DNA of 7,271 bases from Paracoccaceae bacterium (lineage in GTDB: Bacteria; Pseudomonadota; Alphaproteobacteria; Rhodobacterales; Rhodobacteraceae). Of this stretch, positions 1-5,541 are shown piece after piece (position 1 is the stretch's first letter; every line of letters begins with the position of its first letter). Both the position numbers and the translations under genes were made by a program. Below the pieces are notes generated by a model, which was not told the DNA's origin, did no database searches, and saw nothing but the letters and a program-made list of their open reading frames with translations. The stretch spans positions 1 through 7,271 of the forward strand of contig JALSHK010000509.1 in NCBI GenBank assembly GCA_026982275.1. Reading direction: 5' to 3'.

Positions 1-100
1 GGTGCCGATTTTCCACCCCGCCTACCTGCTGCGTTCACCGGAAAAGAAACGCGAAGCCTGGGCGGATTTATTAAGCCTGAAGGCCAAGCTGGAGCTTTGA
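1..100 (+). CDS. Uracil-DNA glycosylase, family 4 type (C-terminal end only)
   Basis: This is the last 32 codons of a gene that enters from the left edge; the frame runs from base 2 to the TGA at 98-100. The visible peptide contains HPAYLLRSP followed by KKREAWADLLSLKAKLEL. An HPxxLLR stretch followed by a K/R-rich, AWxDLL helix is the usual C-terminal end of family 4 (iron-sulfur) uracil-DNA glycosylases, in which the HP motif lies in the DNA-contacting loop. These enzymes remove uracil from DNA to start base excision repair. The iron-sulfur cysteines and the water-activating N-terminal motif lie outside the window, so the family call rests on this tail alone. The stop codon abuts the moaB start codon, which suggests co-transcription. 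Confidence 0.75.
   Translation, partial: VPIFHPAYLLRSPEKKREAWADLLSLKAKLEL
91..94 (+). promoter_or_regulatory. Ribosome binding site of moaB
   Basis: GGAG lies six bases upstream of the ATG at 101, inside the last codons of the upstream glycosylase gene. It fixes the moaB start directly after the preceding stop codon and indicates translation coupled to the upstream gene. Confidence 0.7.
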
Positions 101-637
101 ATGACTGAACGAGAATTTATCCCCGTGCGCATTGCCGTGCTGACGGTTTCGGACACCCGCAAGCTGGAAGATGACAAATCCGGCGATACCCTGGTAAAGC
201 GCTTGCAAGCGGCCGGGCATATGCTGGCAGATCGCGCAATTATCCGCGACGAGCGCGAACAGGTGGCGGACAAGCTGCGCGAATGGGTGGCATCGGATGC
301 GGTGGATGTGGTGATCTCGACGGGCGGCACCGGCCTGACGGGGCGGGATATCACCGTGGAGGCACATCGGGATGTATACGAAAAAGAGATAGAGGCCTTC
401 GGCACCCTGTTCACCATGATTTCCTTTCCGAAAATCGGCACAGCGGTAACGCAATCGCGCGCCTGTGCCGGTGTGGCGGGGGGGACGTATCTTTTTGCGC
501 TGCCCGGATCACCGGGGGCATGCAAGGATGGCTGGGATGATATTCTGGTGCACCAGCTCGATTACCGCAAAGGCCCGTGCAATTTTGTGGAAATCATGCC
601 ACGGCTGGAGGAGCATAAGCAGCGCAGCAAGAGCTGA
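101..637 (+). CDS. moaB: Molybdenum cofactor biosynthesis protein B (MoaB/MogA family)
   Basis: This 178-residue cytoplasmic protein belongs to the MoaB/MogA/MoeA-domain family, which binds molybdopterin and, in the active members, adenylylates it before metal insertion. Seen in the sequence: the N-terminal beta strand VLTVSDTR (residues 13-20), SGD (27-29), the pterin-binding STGGTGLTGRD (73-83), the AVTQSRACAG stretch (115-124) and LPGSPGAC (134-141). The QLDY...PCNF ending (152-162) is typical of MoaB rather than MogA, and the length fits. The ATG at 101 directly follows the TGA of the upstream glycosylase, with GGAG at 91-94 placed six bases before it, so this start is well supported. A G7 run (478-484) encodes part of a Gly-Gly pair and the frame stays open. 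MoaB has catalytic activity in some bacteria and not in others, so the exact reaction here is inferred. Confidence 0.95.
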   Translation: MTEREFIPVRIAVLTVSDTRKLEDDKSGDTLVKRLQAAGHMLADRAIIRDEREQVADKLREWVASDAVDVVISTGGTGLTGRDITVEAHRDVYEKEIEAFGTLFTMISFPKIGTAVTQSRACAGVAGGTYLFALPGSPGACKDGWDDILVHQLDYRKGPCNFVEIMPRLEEHKQRSKS

Positions 638-787
638 GGGCGGATGGCCTTGCCCTCGGGGGCTAAAGCCCCGCTCGGCCAAGGCCCCTTTTGAGCAAAG
701 CTCAACGGTGTTTGCCGACGGCCATGGCCTCGCTGCGCTCGGCGGCAGCTTGCCAAAACCATTGCAAGCGTTTACCCCTGAACAGCG
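638..787 (+). repeat. Hairpin-dense intergenic spacer between moaB and cbiD
   Basis: This 150-base spacer has no credible gene. It carries four inverted repeats in a row. First is a nested hairpin with outer arms GGCCTTG (646-652) and CAAGGCC (680-686) around GGGGCT/AGCCCC (659-664, 667-672). Second is TTGAGC-AAA-GCTCAA (691-705). Third is GCCGA/TCGGC (714-718, 739-743), which encloses the 10-base palindrome GGCCATGGCC (720-729). Fourth is GCTTGC/GCAAGC (748-753, 764-769). The octamer CGCTCGGC occurs twice (672-679, 736-743). This density resembles a dispersed palindromic intergenic element, although a structured leader RNA for the cobalamin genes is possible. No B12-box motif GCCACTG is present and the length is short for a cobalamin riboswitch. 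Confidence 0.55.
646..692 (+). terminator. Possible intrinsic terminator after moaB
   Basis: The nested GC-rich hairpin 646-686 starts nine bases after the moaB stop. Its outer stem is seven perfect pairs and its inner stem is five or six. It is followed by CC and then TTTT at 689-692. The stem is strong but the T tract is short, so efficient termination is not certain. If it works, it separates glycosylase-moaB transcription from the cobalamin genes. Confidence 0.4.
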
Positions 788-1831
788 ATGGAAAGCTTAA
801 AAAAACCCACCGAATTACGCCGTGGATGGACCACGGGAGCCTGCGCGGCGGCGGCGGCCAAAAGCGCCTGCGCAGCTTTGCTGGGGGGGGAATTCCTCGA
901 TCCATCCCCTATCACCCTGCCGCGCGGCGAAACGCCCGCATTCAGGATCGCAAGCCGCGAGACGGGTAAGGACTGGGCCAAGGCCTGCATCATAAAAGAT
1001 GCGGGCGATGATCCTGATGTAACCCACGGCGCATTGATTTGCGCCAAAATATCCCACAGCGCGCAAGGCTTGCGGTTTATTGCCGGAGAAGGCGTCGGGG
1101 TCGTGACCAAACCGGGCCTGCCGGTTGCCGTGGGCGAAGCGGCCATCAATCCTGTCCCCCGCCTGATGATCGATGCGGCAATCGCAGATGTGCTGGAAGG
1201 GAGAACACCGAATTTCGATGTGGAAATTTCGGTGGTGAATGGCGAGGCGCTGGCGGAAAAAACATGGAACCCGAGGTTGGGGATTATCGGCGGATTATCC
1301 ATCCTTGGCACCACCGGCATTGTGCGGCCGTTTTCCTGCTCGGCGTGGATCGCCTCGATCCATCGCGGGGTGGATGTGGCGCGGGCCATGGGGAGGTCGC
1401 ACCTGATTGCCGCCACCGGGGCCACCTCCGAAGCTAGCGCCCGCGCGCTTTATGACCTGCCGGAAGGGGATTGCCTTGATATGGGAGATTTTGTCGGCGG
1501 CACCCTGAAATATCTGCGCCGCCATCCGGTGCCGCGCCTGACCATAGCGGGCGGCATCGGCAAGCTTGCCAAGCTGGCCCAGGGGGCGATGGATCTGCAT
1601 TCAGGCCGCTCGCAGGTGGATTTTGCGGCACTGGCCAAAAGGCTGGGCGCGCCGCAGGTGGCCAAGGCCAATACCGCGCTGGAGGCTTATGGCATGGTCG
1701 GCGCGCCAATGGCGGAAATGATTGCGGCAGAAGCAAAAGCCGTGGCGCAAAAAACCCTTCGCGGGGCGGTGGAGGTCGAGGTGATTATGGTGGATCGGGC
1801 GGGGGCTGTGTTGGCGCAGACCGGATTTTGA
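788..1831 (+). CDS. cbiD: Cobalt-precorrin-5B C1-methyltransferase
   Basis: This 347-residue cytoplasmic enzyme of cobalamin (corrin ring) biosynthesis matches CbiD, which transfers a methyl group from S-adenosylmethionine to C1 of cobalt-precorrin-5B. Seen in the sequence: the family's N-terminal signature RRGWTTGACAAAAAKSA (residues 11-27), KDAGDDPDVTHGA (70-82), the glycine-rich GEGVGVVTKPGLPV (100-113) with AINPVPR (119-125), NPRLGIIGG and LGTTGIVRPFS (161-183), and GGIGKLAKLAQGAMDLHS (255-272). The length is normal. The ATG at 788 is the first usable start, because an in-frame TGA lies at 779-781; no good Shine-Dalgarno sequence precedes it. A run of eight G bases (883-890) sits near the 5' end without breaking the frame. 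CbiD is classically assigned to the early-cobalt (anaerobic) route, whereas the aerobic route uses the unrelated CobF; the genes here cannot settle which route operates. Confidence 0.95.
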   Translation: MESLKKPTELRRGWTTGACAAAAAKSACAALLGGEFLDPSPITLPRGETPAFRIASRETGKDWAKACIIKDAGDDPDVTHGALICAKISHSAQGLRFIAGEGVGVVTKPGLPVAVGEAAINPVPRLMIDAAIADVLEGRTPNFDVEISVVNGEALAEKTWNPRLGIIGGLSILGTTGIVRPFSCSAWIASIHRGVDVARAMGRSHLIAATGATSEASARALYDLPEGDCLDMGDFVGGTLKYLRRHPVPRLTIAGGIGKLAKLAQGAMDLHSGRSQVDFAALAKRLGAPQVAKANTALEAYGMVGAPMAEMIAAEAKAVAQKTLRGAVEVEVIMVDRAGAVLAQTGF

Positions 1832-2541
1832 AGGCCCTGATCCTTGGCGGCACCATCGAGGCCCGCAGGCTGGCCGGGGCGCTGGGGGATATCGCTGTGC
1901 TTTCGCTGGCAGGCACCACCGAAGCGCCAACTTCTATCCCGCAGCGGCGCGGCGGATTTGGCGGGGCGGAGGGGCTGGCGTGCTATTTGCAGCAGGAAAA
2001 TATCTCCGCGCTGATAGATGCCACCCATCCCTTTGCTGCAAAAATCAGTCATAATGCTGCGCAGGCAGCGAAGCAGGCCGATATCCCGCTGCTGCGCCTG
2101 TGCAGGCCCGCCTGGCCGCTCGATCCGGCGTGGCAGATGGTGGATGATCTGGCGCAGGCAGCGGCGGCCCTGCCAAAAGGGGCGCGGGTGTTGCTTAGTG
2201 TCGGCAGCCGCTCATTGCAGCCCTTTCTGCCCCGCCCGGATCTGTGGTTTCTATCCCGCAGCATCGAGCCGGCGGCAAAATACCCGCCCCACGGGGCCAG
2301 CCTGCTTCAGCGCCCGCCTTTTTCATTGGCAGAGGAAATTTCCCTGATGAAAGCCCACAGGATCACCCATCTGGTGAGCAAAAACAGCGGCGGGCGCGCC
2401 ACAAAAGCCAAGCTCGAGGCTGCCAAAGCGCTGGGTATTCACATTCTTATGGTCAATCGGCCGCAGCTTCCGGCGGTATTGGAAGTTGCAACTGTGGCCC
2501 AAGCCGTTAACTGGGTAGAAAACCAGAAGGGGACCCCATGA
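1828..2541 (+). CDS. cobK: Precorrin-6A / cobalt-precorrin-6A reductase (CobK/CbiJ family)
   Basis: This 237-residue protein matches the CobK/CbiJ family, which uses NAD(P)H to reduce the macrocycle of precorrin-6A or its cobalt form, the step after C1 methylation by the upstream cbiD product. Seen in the sequence: an N-terminal nucleotide-binding-type loop LILGGTIEARRLA (residues 4-16), SLAGTTEAP (26-34), GGFGGAEGL (42-50), IDATHPFAAKISHNAA (63-78), LLRLCRPAW (88-96), and the C-terminal NSGGRATKAKLEAAK (186-200) that marks this family. The start is TTG at 1828, overlapping the cbiD stop TGA at 1829-1831; the MKALILGGT start fits the family well. The choice between cobK and cbiJ depends on whether cobalt is already inserted, which is unknown here. 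The stop overlaps the ATG of the next gene. Confidence 0.92.
   Translation: MKALILGGTIEARRLAGALGDIAVLSLAGTTEAPTSIPQRRGGFGGAEGLACYLQQENISALIDATHPFAAKISHNAAQAAKQADIPLLRLCRPAWPLDPAWQMVDDLAQAAAALPKGARVLLSVGSRSLQPFLPRPDLWFLSRSIEPAAKYPPHGASLLQRPPFSLAEEISLMKAHRITHLVSKNSGGRATKAKLEAAKALGIHILMVNRPQLPAVLEVATVAQAVNWVENQKGTP
2525..2533 (+). promoter_or_regulatory. Ribosome binding site of the DUF1636 gene
   Basis: AGAAGGGGA lies within the last codons of the reductase gene, four bases before the ATG at 2538. It is the strongest Shine-Dalgarno match in the plus-strand block and suggests that the small protein is translated at least as well as the enzymes upstream. Confidence 0.6.
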
Positions 2542-2894
2542 CCACCATTACCGTTTGTGACACCTGCAATTTCTCGACCGATCAAAAGCTGCTGGATGGC
2601 AAAGCCGGCGGCGAAATTCTAGCCGAGCATGTGGAAGCGCTGGCGGGGGCGGGCATCACCGTGCGCCGTCAATCCTGCCTGATGGGCTGTGATCGCCATT
2701 GCAATATTTCTATTCAGGGCGAGGGCAAGCTTTCTTATGTGCTGGGGAGGTTCTCTCCCGATGCCGAGGCGGCGCAGGCAATTGTGGATTATGCCACGGC
2801 TTACGGGGCTTCCGAGAGCGGGCAGGTGCCCTACAAGCAATGGCCCCAAGGGGTGAAGGGGCATTTTGTGGCTCGAATACCGCCATTGACATAA
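2538..2894 (+). CDS. DUF1636-type cysteine-rich predicted metal-binding protein
   Basis: This 118-residue soluble protein resembles the DUF1636 (COG5469) family of uncharacterised predicted metal-binding proteins. It has five cysteines in the first half: C7 and C10 (VCDTCN) and C47, C51 and C55 (SCLMGCDRHCN). The second part, CLMGCDRHCNIS followed by a strand with a Tyr and FSPDAEAAQAIVDYA, follows the layout of thioredoxin-like [2Fe-2S] ferredoxins, where a CxxxC pair is followed by a strand and a helix. An iron-sulfur or other metal-binding role is therefore plausible but inferred. Its ATG overlaps the reductase TGA (ATGA), with AGAAGGGGA (2525-2533) as a strong ribosome binding site, so it is made together with the two corrin enzymes. 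Its function is unknown; possible roles are electron supply or metal handling in cobalamin synthesis. Confidence 0.85.
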   Translation: MTTITVCDTCNFSTDQKLLDGKAGGEILAEHVEALAGAGITVRRQSCLMGCDRHCNISIQGEGKLSYVLGRFSPDAEAAQAIVDYATAYGASESGQVPYKQWPQGVKGHFVARIPPLT

Positions 2895-3833
2895 TCAGGC
2901 ACCAAGAAACCATATCCAGCCCGCAGCGGTAAATACCGAGGCGCTGGTGGCCAGCAGGATCGTGCTGGCTGCTACGCCCGTGGCCCGCCCATACATCGAG
3001 GCAAACACAAAAGCATTCACCCCGGGGGCCATCGCCGCCATCAAGACCGCATTGCGCATCACCTCGGGCGCAAGGAAAAACACCTGCGTCGCCAGCAGAT
3101 AAACCAGCGCCGGATGCAGCAATAAAGACAGGCTGGTCACCATCGTCGCCTGCCCGATAGAGGCCCCGAGCGAATAGCGCGTCAGCACCCCGCCAATGGC
3201 AAATAGCGCTACCGGAAGCGTGGTGCGGGCCAGCATCTCGATGGTCGAAAGCGCGGGGGTCGGCAGGGTAATGCCGCCAAGGTTCACCACAAAGCCCAGC
3301 CCGATGCCGATCATCAACGGGTTGCGAAACATGGTGATGGCAATTTTGCGTAGCGCATAGGCCAGCGATTGCTTGTCGCGGCGGGTTACCTCCATGGTGG
3401 AAATCCCCAGCAGATAGCAAAACGGCGCATGCACCGAAAGCAGAGCGATATTGGTGGAAAGCGAATCCACCCCGTAGGCGCGCTCCGAAATCGGCAAGCC
3501 CAGCAACAGCGCATTGGAAAACAGCGCGCCAAAGGCCATGGCCACCGCCTCTCCGGGGCGGCGCTTGAACAACACCCGCGCCAGAAATATGCCAATGAAA
3601 AAGCTGATCGCGGCGGCCAGATAAAACGAAAGCATCAGCGGCCATTGAAAAGCCTGCCCGATATCCAGCCGCGCCACGCTCAAAAACAGCAGGCTCGGCG
3701 CGGCAAATTTCAGGGCAAAAGACATCATGCCATCCACAGCGCTATCGGCAAACCAGCCGATTTTTACCGCCCCCGCCCCCGCCGCGATCAGCAAAAACAC
3801 CGGCGCGACGATATCGACAAGCTGGAAAATCAC
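2895..3833 (-). CDS. AEC (auxin efflux carrier) family membrane transporter
   Basis: This 312-residue integral inner-membrane protein has about ten hydrophobic segments, near residues 6-24, 36-54, 64-88, 97-113, 126-146, 164-184, 201-219, 230-253, 261-279 and 286-309. This is the two-times-five layout expected of the AEC/bile-acid-transporter-like fold. Family-like features are the N-terminal PVFLLIAAGAGAVKIGWF (11-28), the LKFAAPSLLF segment (41-50), FRNPLMIGIGLGF (169-181), and a C-terminal MAPGVNAFVFASMYG (268-282) with its helix-breaking Pro-Gly. Members carry organic acids or auxin-like compounds; the substrate cannot be told here. The start is GTG (3831-3833), overlapping the TGA of the upstream hydrolase, so translation is likely coupled. 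Its stop codon directly abuts the stop of the convergent DUF1636 gene. Confidence 0.9.
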   Translation of the reverse strand: MIFQLVDIVAPVFLLIAAGAGAVKIGWFADSAVDGMMSFALKFAAPSLLFLSVARLDIGQAFQWPLMLSFYLAAAISFFIGIFLARVLFKRRPGEAVAMAFGALFSNALLLGLPISERAYGVDSLSTNIALLSVHAPFCYLLGISTMEVTRRDKQSLAYALRKIAITMFRNPLMIGIGLGFVVNLGGITLPTPALSTIEMLARTTLPVALFAIGGVLTRYSLGASIGQATMVTSLSLLLHPALVYLLATQVFFLAPEVMRNAVLMAAMAPGVNAFVFASMYGRATGVAASTILLATSASVFTAAGWIWFLGA

Positions 3834-4630
3834 GCGGGAAGTTCCAGCACCATACCGTCAAAAGCCGGCTCTATATGCTCTGGCGTTTCGGCTTTCACCT
3901 CGGCATAATCAAGGTCGATATGCATGTTGGTCAGCACCGCCCGCTTGGGCGCAGCCTGCTTGATCCATTGCAGCGCGCCCTCCAGATGGATGTGGGTCGG
4001 GTGCGGTGCGCGGCGCAGCGCATCCAGCACCCAGATATCCAGCCCCTGCACCGCCGCCCAGCTTTCCTCATACATTTCAGACACATCCGGCAAATAAACC
4101 AAGCCCCCGATGCGAAAGCCCAGCGCATCGATCCGCCCGTGTTTCACGGTAAACGGCTCCAGCTTGATCTCGCCGCCCGCGCCATCAATGCGCACCGGCC
4201 CGTCAATCGGGTGCAGATCCAGTATCGGCGGATAGGCCGAGCCTTCAGGCTGCACAAACACATAGCCAAAGCGCGCGATCAGGGCATTGGCCGTGGCCCC
4301 GTCGGCAAAAACCCTGAGCCGCTCCGCCAGATTATAAACCACCACCCGCAGATCATCGACACCATGCACATGATCCGCATGCGGATGGGTATAGACCACC
4401 CCGTCCAGCGTGGAAATATTGGCGGCGAGTAGCTGTTCGCGCAGGTCCGGTCCGGTGTCGATCAGGGCGCGGGTGGTGCCGGATTTGCTGATCCGCTCGA
4501 TCAGCATCGAGCAGCGGCGGCGGCGGTTGCGCGGGTTTTGCGGATCACAATTGCCCCAGTCCGGCCCGATGCGCGGCACGCCGGCCGATGATCCACAGCC
4601 AAGAATGGTATAGCGGTAAATGTCGCTCAT
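3830..4630 (-). CDS. MBL-fold metallohydrolase, PhnP-like
   Basis: This 266-residue cytoplasmic protein has the metallo-beta-lactamase fold of the PhnP-like group (COG1235), phosphodiesterase-type enzymes. Seen: GCGSSAGVPRIG (residues 11-22), the GNCDPQNPRNRRRRCS segment (26-41) typical of this group, DTGPDLR (58-64), the metal-binding THPHADH (81-87, giving H82, H84, D86 and H87), further likely ligands H164 (VKHG), D182 (LPDVSE) and H237 (NMHID), and the ALRRAPHPTHIHLEGA stretch (204-219). All the core di-metal ligands appear present, so the enzyme should be active. No phosphonate-degradation genes are nearby, so the PhnP reaction should not be assumed; the substrate is unknown. The ATG (4628-4630) overlaps the tatD stop, and GGAGG on the minus strand (4636-4640) supports the start. 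Confidence 0.9.
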   Translation of the reverse strand: MSDIYRYTILGCGSSAGVPRIGPDWGNCDPQNPRNRRRRCSMLIERISKSGTTRALIDTGPDLREQLLAANISTLDGVVYTHPHADHVHGVDDLRVVVYNLAERLRVFADGATANALIARFGYVFVQPEGSAYPPILDLHPIDGPVRIDGAGGEIKLEPFTVKHGRIDALGFRIGGLVYLPDVSEMYEESWAAVQGLDIWVLDALRRAPHPTHIHLEGALQWIKQAAPKRAVLTNMHIDLDYAEVKAETPEHIEPAFDGMVLELPA

Positions 4631-5421
4631 GCGGGCCTCCAGCGAGCCGCCTTGGTGAAGAGGCGGTCAAAATTCTCGGTGGTGCGCGCGGCGAATTCGG
4701 CGAGTTCCACCCCCATCACCTCGGCTCCGCATTGGGCAGTGAGGGCGGTATAGGCCGGCTCGTTGCGCTTGCCGCGATGGGGCATGGGGGCCAGATAGGG
4801 CGCATCGGTTTCCACCAATATCCGGTCCAGCGGGGCGGCGGCAAAAATATCGCGTAGCTCTCGGGATTTCTTGAAGGTCGCGATGCCGGACATGGAAAGA
4901 TAAAACCCCAGATCAAGCGCGGCCCTGGCCAGCCCCGGGCTGGAAGAAAAGCAATGCATCACGCAGGTGAACGGCGCTTTGGCCATTTCCGCTTGCAGAA
5001 TTTGTGCCATGTCGGCGTCTGCGGCGCGGGAATGAATGATCAGCGGGAGGGAGGTTTGACGCGCCGCTTCGATGTGTATGGCCAGCGATTGCTTCTGAAT
5101 TTCCGCACTTTCGGCCGTGTAATGATAATCCAGCCCTGTTTCGCCGATCCCGACCATTTTAGGATGCGCCGCGACCTCCACCAGATCCGCCACCGAGAGC
5201 ATCGGCTCGCTCGCCGCGCTCATCGGATGGGTGCCGGCGGCAAAAAACACCGGCTCATAGGTTTCGGCTATTTCGCGCACCCGCTTGATGGATTTGAGCT
5301 TGGTGCAAATCGTCACCATGCGCGAAACGCCAGCTTGGGTGGCGCGGGCGATCACGCCGTCAAGATCTGCCTCGAAATCGGGAAAATCAAGGTGGCAATG
5401 GCTATCAACGATATTTGGCAT
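4627..5421 (-). CDS. tatD: TatD family metal-dependent deoxyribonuclease
   Basis: This 264-residue soluble hydrolase has the TIM-barrel fold of the TatD family (amidohydrolase superfamily), which shows 3'-5' DNase activity and takes part in DNA repair or degradation in characterised members. The metal and catalytic residues are all visible: H8 and H10 in DSHCHLD (6-12), E94 in GIGETGLDYHY (91-101), H130 in LIIHSR (127-132), H156 in VMHCFSS (154-160), and D206 in VETDAPYLAP (203-212), followed by HRGKRNEPAY. The length is typical. The ATG (5419-5421) is preceded by GGAGAG on the minus strand. It heads a three-gene overlapping set with the hydrolase and the AEC transporter. Despite its name, TatD is not part of the Tat protein export machinery. 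Confidence 0.95.
   Translation of the reverse strand: MPNIVDSHCHLDFPDFEADLDGVIARATQAGVSRMVTICTKLKSIKRVREIAETYEPVFFAAGTHPMSAASEPMLSVADLVEVAAHPKMVGIGETGLDYHYTAESAEIQKQSLAIHIEAARQTSLPLIIHSRAADADMAQILQAEMAKAPFTCVMHCFSSSPGLARAALDLGFYLSMSGIATFKKSRELRDIFAAAPLDRILVETDAPYLAPMPHRGKRNEPAYTALTAQCGAEVMGVELAEFAARTTENFDRLFTKAARWRPA
4636..4640 (-). promoter_or_regulatory. Ribosome binding site of the MBL-fold hydrolase gene
   Basis: GGAGG on the minus strand lies five bases before the ATG at 4630, within the last codons of tatD. It supports the four-base overlap start over any later start codon. Confidence 0.65.
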
Positions 5422-5426
5422 AGCAT

Positions 5427-5432
5427 CTCTCC
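5427..5432 (-). promoter_or_regulatory. Ribosome binding site of tatD
   Basis: GGAGAG on the minus strand lies five bases before the ATG at 5421. Because tatD is separated from holB by 120 bases, this independent site fits a gene that starts a new translation unit. Confidence 0.65.
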
Positions 5433-5460
5433 GAGGCGTTTTGCGTCTGTTTGAACCGGT

Positions 5461-5488
5461 TTTATCATTGAACGCGATTGTTTCACAA
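5461..5488 (-). promoter_or_regulatory. Possible tatD promoter
   Basis: On the minus strand a TTGTGA (5483-5488) and a GATAAA (5461-5466) are separated by 16 bases. Each matches the sigma-70 -35 and -10 consensus at four of six positions. The -10 is about 40 bases upstream of the tatD start. This is a weak match in a relatively AT-rich stretch; its position between two gene groups is the main reason to propose it. Confidence 0.3.
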
Positions 5489-5490
5489 TC
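5476..5490. promoter_or_regulatory. 15-base perfect dyad, possible operator
   Basis: GATTGT-TTC-ACAATC is a perfect six-base inverted repeat with a three-base centre. It overlaps the proposed -35 element of the tatD promoter, where a repressor could act. A small RNA hairpin is the alternative, but the stem is AT-rich and has no following T tract, so it is not a good terminator. No regulator family can be assigned. Confidence 0.35.
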
Positions 5491-5541
5491 ACTGCCTCAA
5501 TGTTAAAATCGATAGATGATTCAGGTGAAACGCAAAGCGCG

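Larger units (their letters stand above)
5436..5540. repeat. Imperfect inverted repeat bracketing the holB-tatD spacer
   Basis: GCGTTTTGCGTCT (5436-5448) pairs with AAACGCAAAGCGC (5528-5540) as an inverted repeat matching at 11 of 13 bases. The arms nearly fill the spacer between the tatD start and the holB stop. Inside lie the GATTGT/ACAATC dyad (5476-5490), the palindrome AACCGGTT (5454-5461), and a second GTTTCAC/GTGAAAC pair (5480-5486, 5525-5531). No target-site duplication is visible next to the arms. It could be regulatory half-sites, a small palindromic element or chance. Confidence 0.35.

Noticed and set aside
478..484. G7 run in moaB as a frameshift
   Set aside because: The frame before and after it matches the MoaB family, so the gene is intact.
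638..787. Cobalamin riboswitch upstream of cbiD
   Set aside because: The location invites it, but I see no B12-box motif (GCCACTG) and the 150-base spacer is short for this class. The helices present are simple local hairpins.
772..1425. Minus-strand open frame (217 codons) opposite cbiD
   Set aside because: It overlaps the unmistakable CbiD coding frame and has no recognisable motif; GC-rich codon use opens this frame by chance.
2927..2938. Hairpin CGGTA-AA-TACCG near the convergent gene ends as a shared terminator
   Set aside because: It lies inside the transporter coding sequence, the stem is only five pairs and no T tract follows on either strand.
2710..3645. Minus-strand open frame of 311 codons overlapping the AEC transporter gene and the DUF1636 gene
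   Set aside because: It is out of frame with the transporter, lacks its membrane-segment pattern and reads through the opposite-strand DUF1636 gene, so it is a shadow.
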